Positions 43,036-54,189 of a stretch of DNA of 64,000 bases are shown here, one piece after another. Made by a program: the position numbers and the translations under genes. Where the stretch lies: assembly GCF_002837275.1 (NCBI RefSeq), contig NZ_NXIF01000026.1:1-64000 (forward strand). Reading direction: 5' to 3'. How positions within the stretch are numbered: the first letter of the stretch is position 1; the number at the start of each line of letters is the position of its first letter. The notes under the pieces are model-generated. The model was given only the letters and a program-made list of their open reading frames with translations. It ran no database searches and had not been told where the DNA came from. The stretch comes from Malaciobacter halophilus. GTDB taxonomy: Bacteria; Campylobacterota; Campylobacteria; Campylobacterales; Arcobacteraceae.

Positions 43036-45039
43036 CTCATATAGCTTTTTAATCTTATTATTATATATGTCTTTCTTTGATTCAACAAATCTAATTCTAT
43101 CTTCATTTATCTCTAAATATTGTTGTTTAGAGTATTTTATAATTTTAAATAAATAGTTTCTTTTTGATGTTAGAAAATCTTCGATTTTTTCAAACCCGAA
43201 ATTAACTTTTAATTTTGTAAGAATTTCATCTTCTCTTGGATGAACAACATTGAATTTAGTAGGTTCTTTTTTATGTAGTTCTTCAGACTCTTTTATTTGT
43301 TGTTCAAAGTGAGCTATCGTTGCTTGAGTTGTTTGTATATAAGAGTATGATAAAGCTCCATTAAAATATGCAAACTTTTTTCTAAGTGCAGAAATGTTTT
43401 CTAAAATTGCTCTATGAAAGTCAATTAATACATTTTCATAAACTTTTGCAGCAAAGTGTCTAGTATTTGAGAACTCTAAATCAGATGAAATTTCTCTATG
43501 TTTTTTTATTTTTTCATAAGCTTCTTGCCATTTATGAACTTCTGATTTTAATATTCTATATACATCTCTAAAGGCTTCATCTGTTTGCAATTCATTATTT
43601 TTTAACATTTTAATTGAACGTTTAAACATTTTATCAATTGTTTGATCATCATAAAAAAGATTTTTATACACATTATCACTATCTATCCAATATGTAGTAA
43701 ATTCTACTTTTTCTATTTTATCTGAAGTTAAAAATTTACCTTTTTTTTCTTGGTATCTATAATCTGTGATTTTTTTTACATTTTTAAATGTCTCGCTAGC
43801 CATTTTTTCCATAATTGTTTCAAGTGAATTATATATATTAAATAAATCTTTAGAGTATTTTTTATGAATATTATCAAAAGCTTCTAAGATTGCTTCTTCT
43901 TTAGATTTTAATATCTCTATTAAAGAGTCATATGTTCCAATTATTGTTTCATACTCTTTTATCAAAATATCACATACATTTCTTAAATCTTTTTTTATTG
44001 CAAACTCTTTTGCTTCTTTAGCTTTAGGTCGAATTGTATTTTCAATAAACTCTAAAACAGCATTTATATTAGACTCTTCTAGTTGTTTTAAATCTATTGA
44101 AACATCTTTTGATTGAATTTTTTTAACTTCATTTTTAAAACTTTCAAAGTTTTTTGAAAAGAATTGTAAAGAATCAACTTCTAAGTTTTCACTTAGTTTT
44201 GATTTAAATTCATTTGTAATTTGCTCATAAGCACTCTCTAAAAGTATATTTTTTTGATGTTTTCTTGAATCAAGTGCTTGTTTAGCAGAAATAGGAATAA
44301 CTTCTGCAAAATATTTTCCAAATCTATCTTTTATATAATTTGTAGTTGTTTGAATCTGTTCTTGTGTAAACTTATCTTTTTGGTTTAGAACGCATAGTGA
44401 TTTATCTTTAAAGTGTTGCATATACTCTTCAAGTACTTCTGCTTCACTTAATTTACCTGCATTATCAATAAGAGTAAGCCAAATAATTCCACCAACATCT
44501 CTTAAAACTCTTCTTGTAGTCTCTGTATCACTTTGACTTTGAGAATTTAAACCAGGAGTATCAACAAAAGATATATCTCGTAAAATATCCATAGGAGCAT
44601 ATAAAGTTAGATATTTTACTTCTTCTAATTCTTCTTTTCTTTGGTCTGTAAATTCAGCAATAGCATCAATACTATAATACTCTTCTGCTCCAGATTTATA
44701 TGTAATTTTTAGTTTATACTCTTCACCATAATTAATAAAATTTACTTTTGATGTTACAGGTGTTATTCCAGTTGGAAGAATATTTCTTGATAATAATGCA
44801 TTTAAAAAAGTTGATTTTCCAGCACTAAATTGACCTGTTATAGCAACTTCCATAGGATATCTTGCTCTTCTTGTAAATTTATCTAGTATGGATTTTAGTT
44901 GAACAGAAGGCAAAAAATCATCATCTAATAAAAGATCTTTTACTCTTCTTATTTCTCCTACTATACTATTTTCATATGCAACTTCTTTTTTTATATATGC
45001 TTGTTTGTACTCTTCTATAAATTGTTGTAATAACCTCAT
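43018..45039 (-). CDS. Bacterial dynamin-like GTPase, second of a pair
   Basis: A 673-residue large GTPase. The P-loop is GQFSAGKSTFLNALLS (near residues 67-80), switch II VDTPGLNS, and the G4 motif NQKDKF. Long helical neck and trunk segments follow, rich in Lys and Glu, as in dynamin-like proteins that remodel membranes. Its start overlaps the stop of the upstream, also dynamin-like, gene by 4 bases, so the two are made together. By gene order it matches the second member of the C. jejuni DLP1/DLP2 tether; assignment to that type is by context and size. Confidence 0.92.
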   Translation of the reverse strand: MRLLQQFIEEYKQAYIKKEVAYENSIVGEIRRVKDLLLDDDFLPSVQLKSILDKFTRRARYPMEVAITGQFSAGKSTFLNALLSRNILPTGITPVTSKVNFINYGEEYKLKITYKSGAEEYYSIDAIAEFTDQRKEELEEVKYLTLYAPMDILRDISFVDTPGLNSQSQSDTETTRRVLRDVGGIIWLTLIDNAGKLSEAEVLEEYMQHFKDKSLCVLNQKDKFTQEQIQTTTNYIKDRFGKYFAEVIPISAKQALDSRKHQKNILLESAYEQITNEFKSKLSENLEVDSLQFFSKNFESFKNEVKKIQSKDVSIDLKQLEESNINAVLEFIENTIRPKAKEAKEFAIKKDLRNVCDILIKEYETIIGTYDSLIEILKSKEEAILEAFDNIHKKYSKDLFNIYNSLETIMEKMASETFKNVKKITDYRYQEKKGKFLTSDKIEKVEFTTYWIDSDNVYKNLFYDDQTIDKMFKRSIKMLKNNELQTDEAFRDVYRILKSEVHKWQEAYEKIKKHREISSDLEFSNTRHFAAKVYENVLIDFHRAILENISALRKKFAYFNGALSYSYIQTTQATIAHFEQQIKESEELHKKEPTKFNVVHPREDEILTKLKVNFGFEKIEDFLTSKRNYLFKIIKYSKQQYLEINEDRIRFVESKKDIYNNKIKKLYEIKESI

Positions 45040-47363
45040 TTTTTACAAGCCTTTTTAATTGTCTCTAATCTTTTTAGTTTTTTATGTATTTCAATTGAGA
45101 TTTTATCTTTATTTTTATCATTTTCTTCAAATGACTTAAGTTGTTCTTTCAAAATCTGTTCATCACTTAATAGTTTTGCTTCAAAGCTTTTAAGTGGGGC
45201 ATTTAGTGTTTCAAAAAAACTATCTATTAACTGCTCAGAAACCTCTTTTGCTTTTATTTTTATTGACTCTTCAATTAGTTTAAACTCCTCTTCTAAGAAG
45301 CTTTTTATTTGTGCATCTAAACTTTCAAGTTTTGATACTTTTATTTTTGAAACTGCATTAACGATTTTAGATATTAAAACATCATTTGAAGCAGTCAAAA
45401 AACCACTTTTAAAATCTTGTTGGAAGAAGCCTCTTGCATCAAAGTTATCATTATCATGTTTTAAAGTAAAACCAAAATCATGATATTTTTGTTCACAAAT
45501 TTCACCAATACTTTGAGATTTTTTTATGAATTTATATCTATAATCTCTTACAACATCAATAATTCCATCTTTTATTGCAGTTTCTACTATACTTTTTGTT
45601 CTATCTTTTGGTGGCTTTTGTTTTTGTTTTTCAAAAGTATATCTTACATCACTTATAACTCTTTGTCTTATTATGTTTTGTAAATCAATTAATTCTGCAC
45701 TTAAAAAAGCTTCTAAAGATTCAATATAGTTTTTTGCATCGCTTTTATAATATATAATATCTTCTTGCATTGCTTGAAATATTTTTTCGTTTGTTGTTTT
45801 TTTCTTATTAAACTCTTTTAATTCAGCTTCTAATTCATCTTTTGACTTTGATAAGAGTTGTAATTCATAATTTAGTGCTGAATATTGTTTATCAATAGTT
45901 TTAATAAGTTGTGATTTTGCACTTTTTACAATTAAGTCAGTTTTTGAACTATTTTTACCAAAAAGTGATTCAAAAAGATACTCTTCTATTTCTAATATTC
46001 CTGTATCTTCAATTTTAAAACCAGATTTTATTGCTTCATTTTCTCTTCCTGTTCTATGAAGTAAAGCCATTTTCCCTGATATTGGTATAAACTTTATTGT
46101 TTTTAAAATATAGTCTAATTGACTATCTTTATTTAATTTATGAAGTTGTCTTTTTATAGAAGTTTTAGTGTAGTTTATTACTTCTTCTAACTCCTCTTTT
46201 GTTACTGTGTCTGCTCTTGTAATTACTATTAATAATTTTGAAATATTTTGATAAAGTAATGCATCTACAATAAATTCCACATCTTTTAAAGTAGCACTTT
46301 GACTTACGTTCATTAAGTGTAGCATCATATCACAGTTTGATAAGTACTCTTTAGTTATCTCTTCTCTTTGAATAACTGGGTCATCAAGACCTGGAGTATC
46401 TACTATTTCAATACCATCTTTTAAAAACTCTAAATCTGATTTTAGTTCTACATATTTTACTAAATTACATTTTTTTCCACTTGCTTCTGCTGAAGTAAAG
46501 TTTGCCAAACTATTTATATCAACACTATCACTTCTTGATTCATCTTTTATATAATTATCTAGTTCATCTTTAAATAAAGTTTTTGTTTCTTCTACAAACT
46601 CTTTTATTGATTCTATCTCTTTAGCACTGTTTTCTATTCTATTCCATTCTTGTTTATTCCAATAAAATACATTTGCACTTGGTGTTTTATTGTATTTTAC
46701 AATTGTTAAATTTGCTGTTTCTGGAACAACTGCACTTCCTAGTATCTCTTTTCCCATAAGTGCATTTAACATTGTAGATTTTCCTGCATTCATAACACCA
46801 GTAATTCCAATAGAGAATTTTTGAGTATTTACATAGTTGATAGTTTCGTCTAACTCTTCTTTTAAGTTTTGTTTAGTAAAAATCTCTTTTAATTCATTTA
46901 TAGTATTAAAAATTTCATCTTTATGCTCTTTAAAACTTAGGTTATTATCTACAAAAATATCAGACTCTTTTTTTGTAACTGTTATTTCAGTAGGGTCAAA
47001 AAGAGAGATTAGTTTTTCATTATCAGCAATAGTAATAATCTCTTGACTTTTTAGGTATTCAAAGGCATTATGAAGTAATTTTATATCATCATGATTATTC
47101 TGTTTAGAGATAATTTCTACAATATTAAATTGTAATTGATATAATTCATTTAAATTTGTTGGTAAATCTTTTGTTACATATTTGCAAATATCTTTAAAAG
47201 ATTTTAAAGGTAAATATTTTTCATAATTTTTTCTTGTTGCACTTAATATAAGTGCTGCGATTTCAAAGAATTCAGCTTCATTTGATTTTGTTATTTCATG
47301 GTAAATCTCTTTTTTTATTTGAATCCCATGATATAGTAAAAAATAGTCATTTGCTAGGTTCAT
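45036..47363 (-). CDS. Bacterial dynamin-like GTPase, first of a pair
   Basis: A 775-residue large GTPase. It has about 185 residues ahead of the G domain, unlike its partner. The P-loop is GVMNAGKSTMLNALMG (near residues 190-205), switch II VDTPGLDDP, and the G4-like TRADTV. The remainder is predicted coiled-coil/helical (KSKDELEAELKEFNKKKT). As with the C. jejuni pair, a heteromeric complex that tethers or curves membranes is the best model. It lies downstream of the frd terminator and has an AGGCAGG purine patch before the ATG. Confidence 0.92.
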   Translation of the reverse strand: MNLANDYFLLYHGIQIKKEIYHEITKSNEAEFFEIAALILSATRKNYEKYLPLKSFKDICKYVTKDLPTNLNELYQLQFNIVEIISKQNNHDDIKLLHNAFEYLKSQEIITIADNEKLISLFDPTEITVTKKESDIFVDNNLSFKEHKDEIFNTINELKEIFTKQNLKEELDETINYVNTQKFSIGITGVMNAGKSTMLNALMGKEILGSAVVPETANLTIVKYNKTPSANVFYWNKQEWNRIENSAKEIESIKEFVEETKTLFKDELDNYIKDESRSDSVDINSLANFTSAEASGKKCNLVKYVELKSDLEFLKDGIEIVDTPGLDDPVIQREEITKEYLSNCDMMLHLMNVSQSATLKDVEFIVDALLYQNISKLLIVITRADTVTKEELEEVINYTKTSIKRQLHKLNKDSQLDYILKTIKFIPISGKMALLHRTGRENEAIKSGFKIEDTGILEIEEYLFESLFGKNSSKTDLIVKSAKSQLIKTIDKQYSALNYELQLLSKSKDELEAELKEFNKKKTTNEKIFQAMQEDIIYYKSDAKNYIESLEAFLSAELIDLQNIIRQRVISDVRYTFEKQKQKPPKDRTKSIVETAIKDGIIDVVRDYRYKFIKKSQSIGEICEQKYHDFGFTLKHDNDNFDARGFFQQDFKSGFLTASNDVLISKIVNAVSKIKVSKLESLDAQIKSFLEEEFKLIEESIKIKAKEVSEQLIDSFFETLNAPLKSFEAKLLSDEQILKEQLKSFEENDKNKDKISIEIHKKLKRLETIKKACKK

Positions 47364-47390
47364 CCTGCCTCCTATACTAGCGTTAAATAT

Positions 47391-47427
47391 AAAAAGCTAA
47401 TTACCAAGTTTTGGTAATTAACTTTTT
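47391..47427 (-). terminator. Terminator of frdCAB
   Basis: On the minus strand TAATTACCA pairs with TGGTAATTA (9 bp) and is flanked by AAAAAGT and GCTTTTT, ending in a T run. A classical intrinsic terminator. Confidence 0.9.
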
Positions 47428-47438
47428 ATATTAGATTT

Positions 47439-47475
47439 TTTATGTGAAGAGGGAGGTCAGGTCTCTTCACATAAA
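47439..47475. repeat. 13-bp hairpin after frdB
   Basis: TTTATGTGAAGAG, an 11-base loop and CTCTTCACATAAA. It lies between the frdB stop and the terminator, with no U run in the frd direction, so it may protect the mRNA 3' end. Confidence 0.55.
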
Positions 47476-47481
47476 GTAGTT

Positions 47482-48213
47482 TTACTTAAGTGATACTAGT
47501 TTTCTTCTTAAGTAAGCGATTTTATTTTGTAATGGTAAGTGTTTTGGACAATGGTCTTCACAAGCCATTAATGACATACAACCAAAAATTCCATCATCAT
47601 CACCAATTAATTCATAATAGTCCTCTGTTGTTCTATTATCATGAGGATCCACTTCAAATCTTGCAACTCTGTTTAATCCAACAGGACCAACAAAATCAGG
47701 TCTCATAAGCATAGTACCACAAGAAGCAACACAAATACCACACTCAATACATCTATCTAACTCAAAAGTTTCATCAGCTACATCTGGGTCAACTCTTTCT
47801 TCTATTTTAGAAATATCAGGTTTTTCATTTGTATGAATCCATGATTCAACTCTTTTAGACATAGAATCCATCCATTTACCAGTATTAACTGATAAATCTT
47901 TTATAAGTTCAAATGCTGGCATAGGCATTAATTTTAATTTTCCTTCAGGATAATTTGAAGTTAATGTTCTACAAGCTAAACTTGGTTTACCATTTACTAC
48001 CATACCACAAGAACCACAAATACCAGCTCTACAAACAAAGTCAAAAGATAAGTCTGGGTCAATGTTTTCTCTAATATAGTTTAAAGCAATAAAAAGAGTC
48101 ATACCAGGAGTCTCTTCAAGTTTATAATCTACAAAGTGAGGTTTTGAAACCTTACTTCTAGGGTTGAATTTAAGAACTGATATAGTTATTTCTCTACCTT
48201 TTTCTACACTCAT
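47482..48213 (-). CDS. frdB: Fumarate reductase iron-sulfur subunit
   Basis: Transfers electrons between the heme-bearing membrane subunit and the flavoprotein. The 243-residue protein has the [2Fe-2S] ligands Cys61, Cys66, Cys69 and Cys81 ([10 protein letters not shown]), the [4Fe-4S] motif [11 protein letters not shown] and a C-terminal [13 protein letters not shown] for the [3Fe-4S]/[4Fe-4S] set. Its start overlaps the frdA stop by one base. The frdCAB order and spacing match Wolinella-type quinol:fumarate reductases. A terminator follows. Confidence 0.96.
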   Translation of the reverse strand: MSVEKGREITISVLKFNPRSKVSKPHFVDYKLEETPGMTLFIALNYIRENIDPDLSFDFVCRAGICGSCGMVVNGKPSLACRTLTSNYPEGKLKLMPMPAFELIKDLSVNTGKWMDSMSKRVESWIHTNEKPDISKIEERVDPDVADETFELDRCIECGICVASCGTMLMRPDFVGPVGLNRVARFEVDPHDNRTTEDYYELIGDDDGIFGCMSLMACEDHCPKHLPLQNKIAYLRRKLVSLK

Positions 48214-50198
48214 TACTTATCTCCTACTCTTTCATTTTTCTCTTTATAATTCATTGGTAATTCAAATGGCATTAATGCATCTTGAATCTCATGTCTATCT
48301 TTACCCTCAGCTTCAAGTTTTTCTCTTATTGAGTCAACTTCATCTTGTCTTTTAGCAGATAGCTCATTTTCAATAATCATACCCTTAGCACCATAACCTC
48401 TAAATGCTGGTGGCATTTCCATTTTCATAATATCAAGTGGTGCATACTCAAGTGTTGGTTCTAAATCATCGCTATTTGGCCAAGTGCATAATGTTCTATT
48501 TAACCAATTTGCATCATCTCTTTTTAGATAATCTTCTCTATAGTGTGCCCCTCTTGATTCAGTTCTATCTCTAGCCCCTTTAGCTACACATAATGCAACT
48601 TTTAGCATTTTTGGAACTCTATATGCTTCTTCAAGTTCAGGATTTCCAGCTTTTTCTTTAGATTTAACAGTAATTTGTTTAGTTTTAGCTAATAACTCTT
48701 TTAATTCTTCAACAGCTTCTGCTAATGGTTCACCAGATCTAAAGATACCAACTTTTTCATCCATAATATCTTTCATTCTATTTTTTATTTTGAAAATATC
48801 TTCATTTCCATTATAAGATAGAATTTCATCAATATATGCTTCTTCTTTATCAACAAACTTTTGAATTGTAGAAGTAGGAATAGTAACATCATTTTCTTTA
48901 CAAAAATCAGCAAAATAGTTACCAATAATCATACCTGCAACAACAGTTTCAGATACAGAATTTCCTCCAAGTCTATTAAATCCATGCATATCCCAACAAG
49001 CAGCTTCACCACAAGCAAATAGACCTCTTAATCTTGTAGATTCACCAGTTGGTTTTGTTCTAATACCACCCATAGAGTAGTGTTGCATTGGTAAAACTGG
49101 AGCCCATCCTTTTTTACCTTCATCTGCTGGGTCAATACCATTAAAGATTTGACAAATTTCTTGTACATCTCTTAAGTTTTTCTCAATATGCTCTCTACCA
49201 AGAATAGAGATATCTAGCCATACATGATAACCATAAGGAGATGGAACACCTTTACCATTTCTAATATGCTCAATCATTCTTCTTGAAACAACATCTCTTG
49301 AAGCAAGCTCTTTCTTCTCAGGCTCATAATCAGGCATAAATCTGTGTCCATCCACATCTCTTAAAATACCACCATCACCTCTACAACCTTCAGTTAATAA
49401 AATACCTGATGGTACAATTGGAGTTGGGTGGAATTGTACTGCTTCCATATTTGAAAGTGTTGCAATACCAGTTTCAAGTGCAATTGCTGCACCAATACCT
49501 TCACAAATTACAGCATTTGTAGTTTGTTTAAATACTCTTCCATATCCACCAGTTGCAATACATGTACCTTTTGCAACATAAGCTTCTAATTCACCAGTAA
49601 TTAAATCTCTTACTACTGCTCCATAACATCTACCATCTTCATGAATTAATGAGATTGCTTCTTTTCTATCTCTAATATCAACTTCATGTTTTAAAGCCTC
49701 ATTTGCAACACCAAATAACATAGTATGTCCAGTTGCATCTGCTGTATAACATGTTCTCCATTTTTTTGTTCCACCAAAGTCTCTTGATGTAATAAGTCCA
49801 TGTCTATCTTCATCTTCTGTAATAGTTGTTTTTTTAGCATTGATAACTGCTTCTCTTGAACCTGCTCTAACTCTAGTCCAAGGTACACCCCATCCAGCTA
49901 ATTCTCTAATAGCTTTTGGTGCAGTATGTACAAACATTCTTGCAACTTCTTGGTCACATCCCCAATCACTTCCTTTTACAGTATCTGCAAAGTGTAAATC
50001 TTCATTATCTCCATCAGACATTTTTGAGTTACCTAAAGAAGCCTGCATACCACCTTGTGCTGCAGCACTGTGTGATCTTTTTACTGGAACTAATGATAAA
50101 ACGATAGTACTAAGTCCTTTTTTTTGTGCAGCAACAGAAGCTCTAAGTCCTGCTAGTCCTCCACCAATAACTAATGCATCACAGTAATTAATCTTCAT
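48213..50198 (-). CDS. frdA: Fumarate reductase flavoprotein subunit
   Basis: Catalytic subunit that interconverts fumarate and succinate. The 661-residue protein has [13 protein letters not shown] for FAD binding and the covalent FAD-linking His43 in [11 protein letters not shown], exactly where Wolinella FrdA has it. [21 protein letters not shown] is the dicarboxylate site, and SRDVVSRRM follows. The C-terminal [16 protein letters not shown] is typical. It lies directly after frdC. Direction of use in vivo (respiration with fumarate or succinate oxidation) is not decidable from the gene. Confidence 0.97.
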   Translation of the reverse strand: MKINYCDALVIGGGLAGLRASVAAQKKGLSTIVLSLVPVKRSHSAAAQGGMQASLGNSKMSDGDNEDLHFADTVKGSDWGCDQEVARMFVHTAPKAIRELAGWGVPWTRVRAGSREAVINAKKTTITEDEDRHGLITSRDFGGTKKWRTCYTADATGHTMLFGVANEALKHEVDIRDRKEAISLIHEDGRCYGAVVRDLITGELEAYVAKGTCIATGGYGRVFKQTTNAVICEGIGAAIALETGIATLSNMEAVQFHPTPIVPSGILLTEGCRGDGGILRDVDGHRFMPDYEPEKKELASRDVVSRRMIEHIRNGKGVPSPYGYHVWLDISILGREHIEKNLRDVQEICQIFNGIDPADEGKKGWAPVLPMQHYSMGGIRTKPTGESTRLRGLFACGEAACWDMHGFNRLGGNSVSETVVAGMIIGNYFADFCKENDVTIPTSTIQKFVDKEEAYIDEILSYNGNEDIFKIKNRMKDIMDEKVGIFRSGEPLAEAVEELKELLAKTKQITVKSKEKAGNPELEEAYRVPKMLKVALCVAKGARDRTESRGAHYREDYLKRDDANWLNRTLCTWPNSDDLEPTLEYAPLDIMKMEMPPAFRGYGAKGMIIENELSAKRQDEVDSIREKLEAEGKDRHEIQDALMPFELPMNYKEKNERVGDK

Positions 50199-50199
50199 A

Positions 50200-50982
50200 T
50201 TATGCTAGCCTCCCAGTATTATCAATTTTCATAATTTTTGCAGTTGGTACGTATCTTTCACCATAATTAGCTTTATGCTCAAGACCAATTTTCATATAAG
50301 CTGCTAATGAAGCAAAACCTAATACAAGGAAAAATACAGTTAACGCCCATTTAACTTTTTTAAGAGATTTTCTAGTTTCTCTTGGGTTATTTCCATCAAA
50401 CCATCCCCATTTAACACATAGTCTATAAAGACCAATTGTTCCATGGAATTCAACAGCTAATAATAAAAGGATATATAAAGGCCACATCCAATCACTAACA
50501 ACTCTATCAGAAGATGCATATGGTCCAATTTCTCCTGGATTACTTAACATAATATATAAGTGTACAGAACCTAAGAAGAACATTGCAAAACCAGTGAATG
50601 CTTGTATAAACCATAACTTAGTATCATCATGCCCCATATTCTTAGCGTGTGCTCTCATTACTTGATATTGTTTAAAGTTACCAGGTAACTTTCTCATACC
50701 TAACGCAGCATGAACAATAAATATAACAAAAATTACAGCAACAGCTGCAGATACGAATAGTGGGTGTCCTCCCTCAATTATAAAACTTCCCTCTAATGCT
50801 TTTGTCACACTATACATAAAGTCTTTACTAATTAATATCGAAGATACTAATAGCATGTGAGCCCACATAAAAAGAGCTAAAAATAGACCAGTAGCACTTT
50901 GAACATAGTCAAGTTTTGCTGGAAGTCTACTCTTTTTTCTTTCCGTCGTAGTACCAATATAACCTTCTATTAGGTCACTCAT
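50200..50982 (-). CDS. frdC: Fumarate reductase di-heme cytochrome b subunit
   Basis: Membrane anchor that exchanges electrons with menaquinol. The 260-residue protein has five hydrophobic segments. Axial heme ligands His42, His91, His141 and His180 occur at a constant offset of two from His44, His93, His143 and His182 of Wolinella succinogenes. Glu64 and Glu178 correspond to the menaquinol-site Glu66 and E-pathway Glu180 of that enzyme, which implies the same electroneutral coupling. It is the first gene of the operon, with AGAAAGGATG before the ATG. Confidence 0.96.
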   Translation of the reverse strand: MSDLIEGYIGTTTERKKSRLPAKLDYVQSATGLFLALFMWAHMLLVSSILISKDFMYSVTKALEGSFIIEGGHPLFVSAAVAVIFVIFIVHAALGMRKLPGNFKQYQVMRAHAKNMGHDDTKLWFIQAFTGFAMFFLGSVHLYIMLSNPGEIGPYASSDRVVSDWMWPLYILLLLAVEFHGTIGLYRLCVKWGWFDGNNPRETRKSLKKVKWALTVFFLVLGFASLAAYMKIGLEHKANYGERYVPTAKIMKIDNTGRLA

Positions 50983-51028
50983 TTTACATCCTTTCTAGTG
51001 ATATTACTAATGTTTTAAACGTAGCGCT

Positions 51029-51096
51029 ATAATAGCAAAAGTCATCTTCAAAATTAATTATAAAATAAAAATTGGGGTATGTACAATTGTTGTACA
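51029..51096 (-). promoter_or_regulatory. frdCAB promoter with upstream palindrome
   Basis: On the minus strand TATTAT (51034-51029) is the likely -10, about 46 bases before the frdC start. A 17-base palindrome TGTACAA-TTG-TTGTACA (51080-51096) is centred near -66 of that promoter, a typical activator position. The binding protein is unknown. Confidence 0.5.
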
Positions 51097-51117
51097 CTTA
51101 AAAGATTTAAGCATAAA

Positions 51118-51141
51118 AAAAGCCCTATTTCTAGGGCTTTT
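51118..51141 (-). terminator. Terminator of the nuo operon
   Basis: On the minus strand AAAAGCCCTA, loop GAAA, TAGGGCTTTT is followed by a run of T residues. Perfect 10-base stem, 66 bases after the nuoN stop. Confidence 0.93.
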
Positions 51142-51207
51142 GAAAGAAAGTTAATTTCTTAGTAAAATTAAAATGTCATACGTGTTTTTGTTACATAATA
51201 ACACATT

Positions 51208-52710
51208 TTAGTTAAGTAGTAGTGACTTAACTGTCATTTGTGAGATTTCTATTATTGTATCAATTCCTGGCATTGGAATAAAAAATACAATTGCACTACC
51301 AATACCACCTAAAATTGTAAGTATTGCTAAGAATGCAATAACATATGTTGATACTCTTTTATCATTAAAACCTTCACTTTTACAAGATGCATTTGCTGGA
51401 TAAAAATACATCATTGCAATTAATCTAAAATAGTAATAAACTGATACTATTGTAGCAAAAATTGCTAATACTGCAAGTGCTGCAAAACCTGCGTTTATTG
51501 CTTCAGTAAATACATAAAATTTACCAATAAATCCAATAGTTGAAGGAATACCTGCTAAACTTAAAAGGAAAATAGTCATCATAGCTGCTAAGAAAGGTCT
51601 TTCTTTTGATAAACCTTTAAAATCATCATAAGTAACTCTTACACTTGTTTCTGAAATAATATGAGAAATTAGTCCAAATGAACCAATTGCTGTAACTAAA
51701 TATGCAATCAAATAAAACATTGTTGCATATGCTGCTTCAACATTTTGTCCTAATGCTAAAAATGCTAATAGTAAGTATCCTGTATGTACAATAGAAGATG
51801 CTGCTAGCATTCTTTTTACAATTTTTTGAGTTACTGCTAACCATGTTCCAAAAATTAAAGTTAAGATAACTAATACATACATAATAGTATCCCAAAAATC
51901 AATAATAGAAGCTATATCTTGTAAAAATATTCTTAAGAAAAATGAGAATATTGCAATTTTAAATACTGATGCCATGTACGCAGTAATAATCATTGGCGCA
52001 CCTCTATAAACATCTAGTACCCAAGATTGGAATGGGAATGCTGCAATTTTAAAAAGAAAAGTAAATAAAATTAATGTAATACCTATATAAACTAAATTTA
52101 ATTCAGCACCAGAGTGTGTAGAGATAAATGTTGAAATTTCACTTAAGTTTGTTGTTTGTGTTGCACCATAAATTAATACAGTACCTAATAAGTAAAATGC
52201 TCCAATAAATGAACCTAAAACTAAATATTTAAAAATAGCTTCAACTCTTTTACTATCATCACTATTATATCCAACCATTACATAAACAGAAAATGAAGCA
52301 ATTTCAAGTGCAATAAAAGCTGTTACTAATTCATTTGCATTTGCTAATAAAATCATTCCAAATAAAGCAAACATTAAAATAGTAAAAAATTCACCTTTAA
52401 AATATTTTCTATGTAAAAAGTAATGTTCTCCTATTAGTATTGTTAGTAAAGTACCTAATATAAGTAAAATACTAAAAAAGTTAGAGAAAGAATCAAATAT
52501 AACTACATTATTGAAAATATCACTATAAACTTTTATAGAATAACTACCTGAAAATGAGTAAATTGAAAAACCTAATGCGATGATTAGAAAAATTGATGCA
52601 AATGTAATAAAGTTCTTAGTAGAAAACTTATCATACATACTTAAAAGCATCAATACAATACTAGCTGTTAAAACTGTTAAAATTGGCATTATTAAGATTA
52701 GTTGATTCAT
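51208..52710 (-). CDS. nuoN: NADH:quinone oxidoreductase subunit N
   Basis: One of three antiporter-like proton-pumping subunits of complex I. The 500-residue protein has about 14 hydrophobic segments. Conserved membrane charged residues are seen in [14 protein letters not shown] (the helix-5 Glu), [20 protein letters not shown] (helix-7 Lys and following Asp), and a Lys in [17 protein letters not shown]. It is the last nuo gene and overlaps nuoM by 4 bases, with a strong terminator after it. Confidence 0.95.
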   Translation of the reverse strand: MNQLILIMPILTVLTASIVLMLLSMYDKFSTKNFITFASIFLIIALGFSIYSFSGSYSIKVYSDIFNNVVIFDSFSNFFSILLILGTLLTILIGEHYFLHRKYFKGEFFTILMFALFGMILLANANELVTAFIALEIASFSVYVMVGYNSDDSKRVEAIFKYLVLGSFIGAFYLLGTVLIYGATQTTNLSEISTFISTHSGAELNLVYIGITLILFTFLFKIAAFPFQSWVLDVYRGAPMIITAYMASVFKIAIFSFFLRIFLQDIASIIDFWDTIMYVLVILTLIFGTWLAVTQKIVKRMLAASSIVHTGYLLLAFLALGQNVEAAYATMFYLIAYLVTAIGSFGLISHIISETSVRVTYDDFKGLSKERPFLAAMMTIFLLSLAGIPSTIGFIGKFYVFTEAINAGFAALAVLAIFATIVSVYYYFRLIAMMYFYPANASCKSEGFNDKRVSTYVIAFLAILTILGGIGSAIVFFIPMPGIDTIIEISQMTVKSLLLN

Positions 52711-54188
52711 TTCATCGCTCCAATTTTTAAGATGTCATTGATATAGTGAGTTACAGTTGGCTCAAATTTATCTATGAATATATCTGGGTAAATACCCATT
52801 AAAAATACTAAAATAACCCATGGAGTTAAACCAACAATCTCTTTGATTTTTAAATCTCTCATTTTTAAGCATTCACCATCTCTTTTTTGTAATATAGCTC
52901 TTTGAAACATCCATAACATATAAGATGCACCAATAATTACTGTAAGAGCTGAAATATAGCCTAAGGTATGATTAAACTCATATATACCAAAAATAATTAA
53001 TAGTTCAGATACAAATCCATTTGTTCCTGGTAAACCTACATTTGCAAATAGCATAATTGCAAAAATAACTGTAAATATTGGTGCAGTTTTTGCTATACCA
53101 CCTAATTTTTTAATAGATTTTGTTCCTGTTTCATCATGGATTATTCCAACTAATAAAAATAGGGCACCTGTTGCAATTGCATGAGCAATTATTAGGTATA
53201 AAGCACCATTTATTCCATACTCATTTAATGAAAAAATACCAGCAGATATAAAACTTAAGTGTGATGCTGAAGAGTATGCAAACATTCTTTTAATATCATC
53301 TTGCATAAGTGCTGCAATACCAAAGTAAATAAGACCAAATAATCCAAATATCACAAACCACATAGAAAACTCTACATATATATCAGGAAAAATTGGAATC
53401 ATAAATCTTACAATTGCATAAACACCTAATTTAGCCATAATAGATGATAATAAAAATACTGCACCTGTTGGAGCATTTTTATATGTTTCCATAATCCATG
53501 TATGTAAAGGAAAAATTGGAATTTTTATAGCAAATGCTGCAAGAAATGCTAAAAATAACCAAATACTCTCTTCATAGCTTAGTGTAGTTATTTTCATTAA
53601 GTCATTGTATTGAAACGACCAATAGCCATATTCAGAATTAAATGCAACACCAAGATAAAGAATAGCTACAAACATTAATAGTGAACCTGCCATTGTATAA
53701 ACAGTAACTTTTATTGTTGTAAATACTTTGTCTGCAAATCCATATATACCAATTAATAAGAATACTGGTAAAAGCATAACTTCCCAAAAGAAGTAAAATA
53801 GTACAACATCAAGTGCTAAAAGTGAACCTGTAACACCAGTTTGTACTAAAAGCAAATTAATCCAATAACCCTTTGTTCTTCCTTCCCATAAAAGTAAATA
53901 TGAAGTAGGAATTAAAATGGCAATCATCATTAGAATTGTTAATGAAAAACCATCAACACCAATATAGTAATTAATACCATAACTACTAATCCATGAGGCA
54001 TTTGTTACAAACTGCATACCTGCACTTGGTTCAAACTCTAAATATAGCTTTAAAACTAAAGCTAAAACAACTGTAGTTGTTAAAAAAGCTATATTTCTAA
54101 CAGCTTCAACATTCTTTGTTGTAACCATTAATCCAAAAGCTACAACAGCTGGTAAAAATATTATAAAAGATAAAACATCTGCACTCAT
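52707..54188 (-). CDS. nuoM: NADH:quinone oxidoreductase subunit M
   Basis: Antiporter-like membrane subunit. The 493-residue protein shows the key Glu in [20 protein letters not shown], a Lys in [19 protein letters not shown], and [20 protein letters not shown], all standard in NuoM. About 14 spans are present. It overlaps nuoN by 4 bases and begins 1 base after nuoL, so the three pump subunits are translationally linked. Confidence 0.96.
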   Translation of the reverse strand: MSADVLSFIIFLPAVVAFGLMVTTKNVEAVRNIAFLTTTVVLALVLKLYLEFEPSAGMQFVTNASWISSYGINYYIGVDGFSLTILMMIAILIPTSYLLLWEGRTKGYWINLLLVQTGVTGSLLALDVVLFYFFWEVMLLPVFLLIGIYGFADKVFTTIKVTVYTMAGSLLMFVAILYLGVAFNSEYGYWSFQYNDLMKITTLSYEESIWLFLAFLAAFAIKIPIFPLHTWIMETYKNAPTGAVFLLSSIMAKLGVYAIVRFMIPIFPDIYVEFSMWFVIFGLFGLIYFGIAALMQDDIKRMFAYSSASHLSFISAGIFSLNEYGINGALYLIIAHAIATGALFLLVGIIHDETGTKSIKKLGGIAKTAPIFTVIFAIMLFANVGLPGTNGFVSELLIIFGIYEFNHTLGYISALTVIIGASYMLWMFQRAILQKRDGECLKMRDLKIKEIVGLTPWVILVFLMGIYPDIFIDKFEPTVTHYINDILKIGAMK

Positions 54189-54189
54189 A

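Noticed and set aside
49840-50187. 115-residue plus-strand frame inside frdA
   Set aside because: Complement of highly conserved FrdA coding sequence, with no ribosome site; considered a shadow.
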